Origin: Parus major
Lineage: Eukaryota > Chordata > Aves > Passeriformes > Paridae
Assembly: GCF_001522545.3 (NCBI RefSeq)
Contig: NC_031769.1
Span: forward strand, 69,554,640-69,618,639
DNA: 64,000 nucleotides
Reading direction: 5' to 3'
The position numbers were made by a program, and so were the translations under genes. This document shows, piece after piece, positions 33,771 through 45,870 of this stretch. Under the pieces are notes generated by a model, which did not search any database, was not told the origin of the DNA, and was given only the letters and a program-made list of their open reading frames with translations. Each line of letters starts with the position of its first letter. The first letter of the stretch is position 1.

Positions 33771-36700
33771 CAGTCCTGGCTTCAAAATTGATACCAACAG
33801 CTTGATATCACCAGCAACAGACACCAGCTGATGCGAGGATGGCTCTGTCACTCAGAACTCCTCGTCTTTCTACCTTGCAATTCAGTGTGGGGAGGGATGG
33901 TTTGTTGAGAGGCGGTATCAGGAAGGTGATTGTATTAGTGCTGTCCTGGTATTGAACAGCTAGCTCCTTGTGAGCCTGAGTGAACACACAGCTGGTGGCA
34001 GTAACCCAGCTAGAGTCTCTGCCTGGGGGAAGAGCCAACTTGGTGGGAGCTTCTACCATCATGGCCACCACATCACCTGTGGCTCACCTGCCTGTCTCAG
34101 CCCAGAAGCAGATTCTGCTGAGAAGGAAGAGGAAGGCCCAGGAAGACTATCAAACCCCATGGTGCTTTCAGCTGGTCTTCTTCCACACATTTGTATCAAG
34201 ACTGCACTTACTACTGTTTTCAATTGACAGCTGAAACAGCAGCTACCAAGCAGCCCTAAGTACTGCTCTTGGCATTGCCTGGTAATTGGTAAAATGGCTG
34301 AATCTGTTCTGATATAGGCTGTCATTGTGCCACACTTGCAGAGCAAGCTGTAGCCACTTGAGTTTTTAGGAGATTTGCCTGCCTGCCTGCTCCCATGCCT
34401 CTCCTGTTCTTGGGTTGCTCTTGCTTCTCCCAGAAAGAATCAGAGCAAACAGCTCAACCCTACAACTATTGTTGATGAGCGAGCACACAATGCCTCCCCC
34501 CCCACCAAGTAATGGTCAAGGAAACACAGAAATACCAAATGTCATCCTGCAGTTTTTCTACTGTAAACAGTTCACTTTCCCATTTACACTGCTGTCACGT
34601 GTGTTAGGATCAGCAGCTAGAAGTCTTCCCAGACAAGTGCTCTTCACATCATCCTCTGTGAAAGTCTGACCCTCTCTCTATAAATAATGCTGAGAAATCC
34701 CATCTAATTCAATCTAGTTACACTTTAAAGTGTATCTGTGCACCTAAAAGCATTCTCTTTTTTTTCTGGTCTGTCAGCTCTGACACTAGAGAAATTATCT
34801 TCTAGCAGTACAGATTTTACTTCCTATCTGCAAGAGAACCCTTATGCTTATATCCACAAACAAGCAGAAAGAGAGCATGCCATGTATGATCAAGATTTAT
34901 TTCACCAACAGTGATCACAGAAGGCAGGGAAGGCACCTCAGTGAGTCTCTCTCATTACAGGCATCAGACAAGCAGGTACTGTGTGGGCTCACAGTAGGAG
35001 ACACAGTGCAGTGCACATAGTTATGGAAATGAAACACCTGCCAAAGATTTCAACTTTCTGTCAGCTCTGACAAGAAAAAGCATAAGTATAATAAGATTTT
35101 CAGTGGCACAGACTAGGTAGATCTCAAGCTGCTACCATGCTCCTCAAGCAGAAAGGGCATTGGGTTGTAACAATGTCAGCACCCAGTAGGGTGTAAAGTG
35201 CAAAACTGCTTTTAATGATCAGGTAGGAGCAGGGGATTGACATGCAGTTCATGTATATTATCAAGTGCTCATGACATCTTTCCAATGTGGTGGAGAAATA
35301 TTTACAGCAGAATTAACTCACATGGTTTTTGTGAAATGAAAGCAGCCACAAAGTATTGGCAAGTATTCTCTGCAATTTCAAAGGATCCGGTGAGGTCAGA
35401 GAGGCAGGGGAAATGGGCTTTCCTTAGTCACAGGTCATCAGGATTGCCTCATTCCTTCCTGCAGATCTGATTTCAGCACTGGGCTGCCCCCCCAGGCCAC
35501 TGCCAGGGTGCAGGATGCTTTGCAGAGGTGCACTAGAGCTCAGGGTATGATCTGCTGAGTTTCTGTTTGCCACAGGAGCTGCAGACTGGTGGGAAGCCAG
35601 CTGTACCCACAGCTTCTGTCTGAAAGGGTGTTTGTTCATCAGCAGAGGGTCCCACATCCCAGGTGCCCACTGCTGCAGGTCTGCCTTCTTTCAAATGGAG
35701 AAGGAGGGCACAGAATGTGCCAACCTCTCTTTCTGGCTGGTCTGCAAGTCTATATAGCTGTGCTATCCAGTATATTTCATTAGAGCACTATATGACAAAT
35801 AATAACTTTTATTTTGTATCTGACATGAAACAGACACTGCAGTCTTCATGTGAATGGAAAAGGGTGCCAATTTATTTTCTTTAGAAATGTTACAAAAGCC
35901 TCTATTACTTTTGTATTATGGATAGAATACTACAGACTTTTAAACATTTTTTATTGGATTCTACACTGTTAAAACCAAGGCATCGTCACACCATTTTTCC
36001 CAAGTATTTGAGGAGCTAGTCTTGATCGATACAAGAATTTACAGTAGTGAGTTTTTGCCACTTACCTCTAAACACACACAGTGAGAAGCAAGACTAATTG
36101 CTTGCAAAAACAAAGAAATGCATCAATAGAAAAACTGCATAAAGCCTGAGATTTGACTGCTTTGTACTAGACCATTCACATCACCACAAGTGTAAAACAA
36201 GCATGCTGTTGGTGTTTTAACTGTATTTCTCTTAAAAAGCCTTTTAAAATTTGGTGGAAATGTAATTTCCTTATTATGTATTTTCTCACTGTCATTTTCT
36301 GTAGGAAACAGAGAAAGGTGGAGAAATTATGGATAAAGCAATCTGACTGCTGGCAAAGAGTTCTTACAGAGAAAGCTTAATAGATTGTTCTAAAGTTTGT
36401 CAAAGAGAAACCAAAAAGCAAATTTAAGTATTTATTACCTAATTCTACAGTAAGAAAATGCAAAAGAATTTAGAATACTAAAAAATGTAAGTTCTTCAAT
36501 GTAGTGTAAAGAAGTACAAGGAATAAATAGATTTTGATAGCACTTACTAAAATGAATTTTCAATGAGGCTAATGACTAATTTTCTTAAAGGACTAATCAA
36601 ACAGTGTAATAACAAGAGCAGCAGATCTATCATCTCTTGGTATATCCAGATCAGATGATATGCCTTTTATGGAAGCCATTTAGCTAAACAAATTGCTTTG

Positions 36701-39700
36701 CTAAGTAAATAACAATTAGGACCCAAAATGCCTGGAGGGTAGTAGTACCTATTAGTATGAAATAAACCCACAAACCAGATAGCTCAGATTGTACTGATTT
36801 TATTTCTTCTTGTGTGACCCAGTTATGGGGGTACATACTGAGCTAAGCAGATTCCTGTGTCCTGGCTCTCAACAAACAGCTCAGACATAAAACTTTCTCT
36901 CTTACACAAGACAGTGTTTGTGTTTGTCAGACACATGATGAGATTTTTCCAGCTACAGCTTACTCCAGCCTGTTCTCAGAGGGTAACTCCCTGTCTGTGG
37001 AACCAAAGGGACAGACCAGGTAATCAAGTAAGTATTTAAATAGAAATATACCATCCATTCATGCAGAACAAAGGAGTCAGGTGGCAATTAGTCTTCCCAG
37101 AGCCCAAATTTCTGGGTTCCACACAAAAGCTAGTAATTCTTTTCAAGTTTAAATTAATACTCAGAGTGGTATGGACCCGGCAACTGTACCTACTTTATTT
37201 AGAAGAAATCCAGCTGGTGTCCCCTAGGAAGTTTTATTGCTTGTCTTACTCTGGACCTTTACCACTGAGGATGTAATATCAGTTGGAGAAGGACAGAAGT
37301 ATCTTGTTAAATTTATCATAAAATTACTTCAGATTAAAAATTCCCATGACACAGAGGGTTTCTTTCTCTGTGAAGAAAAGCAAAATAAAAATATTTTCAA
37401 ACGAATTTTCCTGAAAGTCAGAGAAGGGTCTCTATTAGCTAAGGTTGTGTGAAGCTGTATGGTCATATGTAGCTCTGGTTCCTAAGATTTTTTGCATTCA
37501 TGGCTATATTGATTTCAACAAGATGATGAAAACCCAATAAATAAATTGTCTTTATATTCATGCACCTTTTTTATTTGTTATAACCACAACTCATATGAAT
37601 CTTTATGAATTCACATGAATCCTTGTGAATGACAAAATGAGGACATCCTAGGTGTCAAAACTACCTTCTCTAGGCAGATATCTGGGTTCCTCCTCAAAAT
37701 ATTGAATGCATCACACTAAGGCTTTCACAGATGCTCAGTTACAAAGCAAGCAGTGAGGAGACAGCCACATTCTCCACTGTAGCTAAAGCTCAAGTGGAGA
37801 CATCCCCACCAAACCATTCCAGTTTCTGGCTGGTTTCCCACCCAGACATACTGTGTGAATAATTTTCCTTAATGATGGGTCAGACCAAATATGTTTGTTA
37901 TTTTCTCTGGGTGTGGAAGCTGGGAGAACAGGGTTCAGTGCCCACCAGGACAGGGTTTTATATTACTGATCCTGCCTGCGGTGAAGCAAAGTCAGAGATA
38001 TTTACATGTATACATTCTTTTCTGGCAATATCTGTGTCTTTTTCAATATTACTGTGTTATTAAAGCTCACCAAGAGCTTTTAGTCAGTGCAAGTGTTGTA
38101 GCCTGGCTGGTAGAAATGGGAAATTGGCCTAAAGTCCCTGAATTACTGCTTTTATTAATGTGGGCATGTAGAACCAATTTTAAAACCCAGACACAAAGGA
38201 GAGTCTCTTTTTTAAGTCAATAAATCCAAATCAGACATTGCAGGGTCAGTTCTGACTCATTTTGTTTTCTAGATGTTTCCATTCCTCCCACCAATCCAAT
38301 ATTTTATTTTTTTCCATCTCAGTTTGAGGAAAATAAGAGTCTTTGAAGACACAGAAAACAATTTTGGGGTAGAAATTTAGATACTTAAATGGCTCTTGCA
38401 ACTGGAATTATTTTGCTGTGTGTTCTGTGGTCCAACATCATGTTTGAAAGAACATTTATTTTGAGTGCCATTGCACCTAAATGAAAGAGAAAGCAGAAAA
38501 TTGATTCCAATTAGATCAAAGTTGGTAAAACTGGGAACATTCATTCCACAGAAAAGACAGGCATGGTATTAGTGCAAAAATATATAAATAAGTGGTTAGC
38601 TACAGATTATGTCCCCTGCAATTAGTCACTGTAGGCAGAGCAAAGCCATGAAGTGAAGTTCCTGCAGTTATTGCTGAAGTTAAACATGAGGCAGGGAACT
38701 GGACCTATTGAAAAACAGTGGAGCTGCCAAGTCTAATTGCAGACTTGCAATAATTGAAGATGTTTTTCTTTAGCCTGGCCCAGACATCCAAAGGTAGATG
38801 AGGAAATCAACATCCCTCCTCCACCACTTACACACAAAAGAGGAGGAAAGAACAAATTATTTGTTTGCAACTTAAGAATGGCAGAGTCAAGGGGAGACAT
38901 GCAGAAAAAAAAATCTTTCCCCAAAATGAGAAAAAGCACCCAGGCAAAGAGCAAATTCTCCCCAGTCCATTTGTATAAGTAAATTGCTTTCCTAGAGCAA
39001 CATGGATGAGAGAGAAAACAGAAATGAGACATTACTCATATTGTTTACTGAAAAGTTGTCATAGTTTAGGAGCAGCTCTCCCCAGTTTAGTGCTCGCACT
39101 GAGGCTCTCCAAGCCGTGTTCTGTTCGCTCACCCCTCACTGCACACGGGGACTGACAGCACAGGAACACAGTTCAGCACCTCTGCCTCAGCCTCCAAACA
39201 CACAGCCGGCTCCTGTACAGTGGCAGAGATCCCAGCAGCTCTGAGACCTTCCAGGGACTGGGAGGTAAATCCAGACCTGCACAGTTACCTTTTAGCCACT
39301 CTACCTTTTGTCCAGGTTGCTGGGAGCAGCACTTCATATCCTCGTCATTTGATATCTTTCAGCAGTATGAGCTCAGTCCAGTGTTCATCATCGTTAGGTA
39401 AAAATGTCTTTTGTAATGTTTAGGAGCAGAGGAACTGAAAGAGTCCTGAGTCACTAAATGATATCCTGTAACATCTTTTCACTGCTTTATGTGCACCTTT
39501 TCATCAGCTAAGCAAGTTACACTGTGAGTTTAATCGTGGGGTTTTGTGAATTTGGGGCTTGTTCTGACCCAAACAGATTGTTTAAAATCATGATGCTTCT
39601 GTTTTACAGTCTTAACCAATCAGTGCACTTTTTATAGCCATTTGTTCCTATGGTGACATTGTCCTTCAGTTTAATTATGACCTGATGTTTAATCTCATTT

Positions 39701-40402
39701 ATTTTCATAATCATATCCCCTTCTAGCTCTCAATATACCATCTAAGCCAAAGCATTCTAGCTTCCCCTAAAAAAATGGGCTCATTGTTTCTCAAAGTCCT
39801 TCTCACAGTTGAGCAAAAAGGATATTTACAAATGAGGCAACAGCAGAGCTGTTTATATTGATGTCAATTACCCCTCTTCCACCAGAAATACTTCTTTTCA
39901 AGTATTTTAGGACTATACTGGCATTTTTCATGTCTGTGCTATTTTGCCAATGTGTCATGAAGGCCATGCACTCAGATATTTTCCAATTCAGGTGCCTATA
40001 GCTGAGCTCTTTACACTTTATAAAGAGGTTTAATTTACAAACATTTAAACTTCTGTTTGCGTACTTCTGGTCTGAGCCAATTTTCAGCCCAGTCTGCTCC
40101 TTCCTAATCAGTACATCAGTACTCTCACATATAGACCATATTTCTTTGGCACCAGCACATGCCTTGGTCACCACGTTGGACCAGAACAATATGCACACTT
40201 TATGTCATGTGCTTGAAAGATTCATACTATCTCTATAAGACAGAGATGTTTGGGGTTTTTTTCCTTTGTTCAGGAGTCCAGATTCCTCCATTTTTTTGTC
40301 TCTTCTCCTGGTTTCTGTCAAAAATAGTTTTGGAATTTTATCTCCCTGATTACATCTATATCCTAATCATCAGATGTGGAACTACCACTTGTAGTGTGAA
40401 TT

Positions 40403-40423
40403 AAAAAAAAAAAAAAAAAAAAA
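40403..40423. repeat. Poly(A) run
   Basis: Twenty-one consecutive A, the longest homopolymer I noticed in the window. No upstream poly(A) signal or processed gene body was recognised. Confidence 0.9.
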
Positions 40424-42240
40424 GAGTCTGGCAAAACCATGCTTGCATCTTTATTTGCATAACTTTAAGCCTTCTGCATACTAACACCAAATAAAAATTT
40501 TGTTGCTCTGTTCTATCCCCTTCTACTTTATTCTAGCACTCTTCTGCTTTAAAATGGACCTCTCGTAGTCTGTGAAAATAAATTCATGGTGATTAGATCA
40601 GGATTCCACTCCTCTGCTGAAAGCTGAATTATAATTTACCTTAAAGCACAGGTCTAGACATGCAGACACCTTCAGCAAAGTCCTGGGCTGAAGTTCTATT
40701 CAGTCCTTGATAGAACAACTCTCCTGAGAGGTGCTTTGCCAGAGATAGCTAGGAATTTTCCAATTGCTGTAGAGGACAGGAACATCATTTCTGCAGAGAG
40801 AATGAAACGGGGAAAATATACCAAAAAAGTCAGTGGCAGGAGGGCAGAAGTGAATTTCAGGATGTCAAGAACACATGATCTCTCTGGACTTCAAGTGTCA
40901 GTGCATGTTCAACAACATATTTAATTTTACTTTCAGCCACTAATCAGAAATATCAGCATTCTTCATGATTTCTGCTGGTCTGGGGACCCTTCACACCAAA
41001 TGCATTCTAAATATATAAAAACATAAAAAAGGTGCAACACTGCAGCATGCACCCATCAGTCACAGTTTTGTGGGCATGAATCACAGATATGTCATCTCTG
41101 ATACCTTGATAAAAAAAGTTAAATCAATAGACTGTATTAAACCACCCCATGTCAACATACACATGAAAAAACAAACCTTGATACTGGTTTTGCAGCCCAC
41201 TAAGCTGTGAAACAAAACCAATGGGAAATGGTGGTGGCTTTCTGTCATTTCTTTAACCAAATCCCCCAAATTAAAATGCTTGTAGAGCTAATGAATGAAG
41301 AAGGAGTCACTGGAAATTGGTGGATCTACTGAAAGACAGTCAAAACATAAGCAACAAAACCTGCTTTTGGTTCTCAGTAGCCATAAGGAATCTGTCCTAT
41401 TTTATACTGTAGGCGAAAGAAAATGAGAATAGAAAAAGTAGACACTTGAGTTTTGTCACCCTGAAGACAATCAAAAAGGAATCTTGGCAAGGTAAACCAA
41501 TTTTATCTCCTCTCCCCTTCTTGATCCTGAAAATACCTGAAACTTATTTTTTCTTATCAGCTTAGCCTTAACTGGACTTCTGTAGTTTTAAAAAAAAGGT
41601 AGTGGGAATGTTCTTCATTTTAAAAGCTACTTTTCCTGTTGGAGGGAAGTGAGAGAAGGTAAACTAATTTATAAATAATTATCTGGTTTGTCAATTCCTA
41701 GTACAGAAGATGTTTGGATGTAAGACATTTTCTAGATTCCTGATCAGCACACATTCAATTCACTTTCTCAGTCACTCTGGAACAGGATGTGAATTAAATT
41801 CAAGTAGGTGGGTAGTGATTCACGGCTATCTTTTTCAAGTTTCATCACAGATTTCCAAGTGCCAGGTCATACAGTGTAATCACACTTGATTTGATTCTGG
41901 GTGTGCTCAACTGCATTGTGCAATAGCCTTTGGGTTTATTTATAAAATGATATTTGTATTGCAGCTTATTACAGTACAGAGACTGTAATAAACTCTTTGT
42001 TACAAAACAATATTAGTCTGAAAAGAAGTTCCTCAAATCTGACATGGATAAAACCTTCCTTTTACTTCTACAGAGATGTTTCAATCAGCCCAGGGTACCA
42101 TGATGAGCAGGCCTTTCCAGTGAGACACTCCAAAATCAGCTGAGGTTTTGTACCAAGATAGTAGTGGAAACAGCCTCAGTATTGATAAAAAAAATGCTCA
42201 AAATTTTGAGAACCTTCATCCAAATAAACTAATACAATAT

Positions 42241-42330
42241 TAATACTAATACTAATACTAATACTAATACTAATACTAATACTAATACTAATACTAATAC
42301 TAATACTAATACTAATACTAATACTAATAC
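42241..42330. repeat. Perfect hexanucleotide array (TAATAC)15
   Basis: Fifteen uninterrupted copies of TAATAC over 90 bp, with a decayed copy just upstream (ACTAATACAATAT). Because the unit is six bases it stays in frame, and on the minus strand it reads as alternating Ile-Ser. That explains the 95-codon frame there, which is not a gene. Length and purity suggest ongoing length polymorphism. Confidence 0.97.
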
Positions 42331-45300
42331 ATGGAGTCCATGAGTGTTCTAGCTGTCGTACATCACGTTGCAAAGTAACAGTGCTGAGATAGTGCAGAGA
42401 TAGGATCTGTTGCCCTATAGACGGGTTGTAAGGCTTCTGTAAAGGTTTAACATCAAGTAACATGTTGAAAACTCATGGAAAAGTACTGCTGCATCAGCCA
42501 GTGTTTCAAAACCTATCCAAGTGTCAGAGAAAATGGAAGATGAGTTTTGTTGGAAATACATTTTACAAAAATAACTAGTACTTGAGATCAGAAAAATAAA
42601 TTCAGAACAAAGGGAAACAAGAATGTACTGTTCAGAGAAGAAATACAGGATGATAAGGGTTTCAAAAGCAGAACAACTTCAAGAGTGAATATACCTGGAT
42701 TTGTTTATCATCTCACAGAGACTGATTGTAAAGGGAAATGTATTTTATTGTCACATGGTGTAGCTGGCACTTAAGGGCTCACTACACAAACATACAATAC
42801 CTCAATACCTGAAACTTCAATGCCTGTGCAAGCTGAGAAGCTAGATATTTTTGGTAGCTGCTGGAATTTGGTTTTAAAAAACCTTAGAGTTTGACTCCTC
42901 TGGAAAAATACCCTTCAATTTGTGGCATTCTGTAGCAATTCCCATAATATAGACACATCTGCTATTACCCTGCTATCCCACACCAAAACCGTATCTGAGT
43001 GATACAGTGAGGTGCCTCTGACAGGAGATCAATTGTACAGATATTAACTAAACAACAAAGTTTCCTCAATAAAAAGAACTGAATGTAGAGGGTTTTATGA
43101 CCTCTGTATAGAATGTACAATCCAGTATTTTGCTTAGCTCTTATCAGAGTCAGCTAAAAGATGAGGAAAAAACCTGCTAGGTGATGATGCCTGAATAGAC
43201 ACCTAGGCTGGGGTTGGAAATGCTGTTAGAAGTGTGCAGACTCTATGTAGAGTTTCAAGTAGCTTGAACCCAGCTGGTTCAGTCAGAAGTAAAAATTAAT
43301 CAAGCTACAATGACTGTAACACGTGTAGTTTCATAAGTTATATGACAAATTCTTGAGAGATGTTAAGGCTGCAGAGAAAGGTGTGTGCCTGTCTGAGGGA
43401 AACAAGGCAGCTGAAAGTGATGGGACCACTCTTGATTTTATGTGAGCCTCACCTCTGAAAGAAACATTCTCTGAAGTACTGAGAGTGGCATAAAATCATT
43501 GTATCAAGTTTTACCAAGTGACAGAAACTTTCCTGGCAGTTCCAGCAGCACACATGAGGGCCAAAGGAATATCAGAGCTCTTATTCGTGGCTTCATTGCA
43601 GAGCTCCAGTATGACAAAAAGTGTTAGGAATTGGGATTAAGTTCAGTCAAGTTGGTCATCATAAAATTGTGCATGGCAACAGAAACTCTTTGGGAGCATT
43701 CAGATAAAGATACATAAAATTTAAGGAGTTGAAATGTGAAAAGAGGAAGCAATCAAAGAAGAATGTAATTTGAGTATTTTCTAACCGCTACTGTTGACAT
43801 GTCTTTGTGGTGTGGGGAGTTGTGGGGGAGATCCTGAACTGAGAAATAAAATAAAAATTAAAAAAAGGTCCAAAATACACATAAAATCAATTTGGTTTGT
43901 ACTGCAGGAAATATTTTTAAGCCAAGCAGACACATATTAAAGAAGAATAAGATATCACCTTCTAAGGGTCAAGAAGAGGTGAAAGAAATAAGAACTGAGT
44001 CAACCACTTTGCCCATCAAGGTTTCAGACTAACAACACAACCAGAATGTTCTGGGAAAGGAAAGCCCAAGGGCACAAAATGACTGGCTGTTTATTATTCT
44101 AGCTTTATCTACTTTATGAAACTCTATTTTTTTTTTACTATTAGTTGTTCCTGGCAGAAATCTGGAGGTCACTACACCTTCAAACCTCACTGCTGCATTG
44201 TGCAGAGGCTCACAGTTCACCCTGGCAGTCAGCACAGCCTGAGAGACTGCAGAGCTGCTCCTTAGTGCAGCACAGCTCCCACCAGGGCTGCTCTCTGCCT
44301 TAGCAGGGATAGCAGACATGAAGAACATTTTCATTGGTGCTATTTGGCTTGTAGCATTACTGCTAGCTTTGTTTTTCAATTTCCTGTGTTAAAACACAAA
44401 TTTGGGTTGTAACTAGGAAACTTCTTAATCATTTTTATTTCTTTTCCTTTAATTCCAAGGTCCCACAATCGCCTCTCCCAGTTTTGAAAGTGACAGCTTG
44501 ACTTTGCAATAATAAATGTCTTCAAAAAGCTTTCAAAGCTTCTACAGCCTTGTCGGACATACAAATTAATTCCACTTTTTTTTTTCCCCAAAATAAATAG
44601 TTCAAAGTGGCTTAACCAAAAAGAAGAAAATATTTACTAGCATCTGCATCTCCCAACAGCACCTCTCCCTGCTCTTAGTAAGATGACCTATATGTCCTAA
44701 AGGCCACTGGAGCAACAAAATGACTGGGAAGTTTGCACAGCAGACAAGCAGATTTGGCATTGTCCTATCTAGGTCCTGTCCTGGTTTCTTCTCCCCTTGT
44801 CTGTTGATGAAATTCCACTTCACAAAGTTCCCTAGGAGGAAATTTTTAAAAAAAACACTACCCACAATAGAAAACATCTGTTTGCATTTTGTGTGTGCTG
44901 CACAGGAAAAAGGACTGTTCCATTACTTTGGATATTAAGCAGCTGGATTCATCCTATTTACTAATGACAGGAGGATGTATCATAAGCCTATAAAATGAGC
45001 AAGATGGAAAAACAAAAGATACTGTTAAAACAGTTTTTATATATATATAACTCTAAAAGCTTACTAACGTGTATGAAGAAAACAATTATTTAAATGTTTA
45101 CTTTAAAGTAAATTATAGAAATACGTGATGAAACAGAAACAAAGACACACTGCAATTAATCCTTCCACGAGGTCAAACCTAATCCATATGAAATTTGGTT
45201 TGTGCTGTGGGACAAAAAAAGCCTATGGAAGTGACATAAGTGCACAGAAGGACCACAGATGAGATAGCATTAAGCTCTATTTATTGGAATAAACTGAGAG

Positions 45301-45472
45301 AAACACGAAATGTGCTCTTACAGTTACAGACAAAAAACATTTCCCAGAAATTAGATCCTGACCTTCCACTAGAAGAAACCAGAACATGTTTCTGTGCTGA
45401 AGGGACCATATCATGATCATATCAAGCAAAACATAATGCTCAAGCTTTATAAAAAAAATGCTAGTACCAAGT
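42331..45472. other. No gene recognised
   Basis: Ordinary AT-rich DNA. A minus-strand 116-codon frame at 44029-44379 has no signature I know. There is a short TA run near 45039-45050. Confidence 0.5.
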
Positions 45473-45870
45473 AATCATAGAATCATGGAAAGGCCTGGGT
45501 TGGAAGGGACCTTAAGGATCATCTCATTCCAACCCTCGTGCCATGGGCAGGGACATTCTCCACTAGACCAGGTTGCTCAAGGCCTTGTCCAACCTGGTCT
45601 TGGACATTTCCAGGGAAGGGGCACCCACATCTTCTCTGTGCAACCTGTTCCTGTGCTTCACCACCCTCATAGTAAAGGATTTCTTCCTAATATCTAATCA
45701 AAACCTGCCCTCTTTATTCCCCCTGCCCTGTCACTACACGCCTTGTAAAAAGCCCCTCTCCATCTTTCTTGAAGGCTCCCTTCAGCTGCATGAAGGCTAC
45801 AATTAGGTCACAATGAAGCCTTCTCTTCCCCAGGCTGAACAAACTCAATTCCCCCAGCATTTCCTCATAT
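45473..45870 (-). mobile_element. CR1 LINE, 3' UTR copy
   Basis: Begins on the plus strand with AATCATAGAATCATGG, the reverse complement of the CR1 octamer tail, followed by gggttggaagggacctta and the usual CR1 3' UTR order: ccatgggcagggac, ccactagaccaggttgctca, cccctgccctgtcactac, then ccccaggctgaacaaac. About 400 bp long, 5' truncated, and one of the better preserved copies in the window. Confidence 0.93.

Larger units (their letters stand above)
26331..42240. other. Long stretch without a recognised gene
   Basis: About 16 kb in which I cannot support any gene. Visible structures are a TA microsatellite (28421-28443), an A run (28873-28888), G/T-rich (30491-30572) and purine-rich (33653-33770) tracts, a 13-base direct repeat near 33407, a GC-richer patch at 39080-39260, and an A run (40403-40423). 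ORFs up to 131 codons (minus, 39803-40198) have no family signature. It may be intergenic or intronic. Confidence 0.45.

Noticed and set aside
42176..42463. 95-codon minus-strand frame with a long Ile-Ser repeat
   Set aside because: The open frame is produced by the TAATAC hexamer array, which cannot create a stop in that phase; it is not a gene.
45458..45806. Two overlapping plus-strand frames of 77-79 codons
   Set aside because: They are antisense readings of a CR1 3' UTR.
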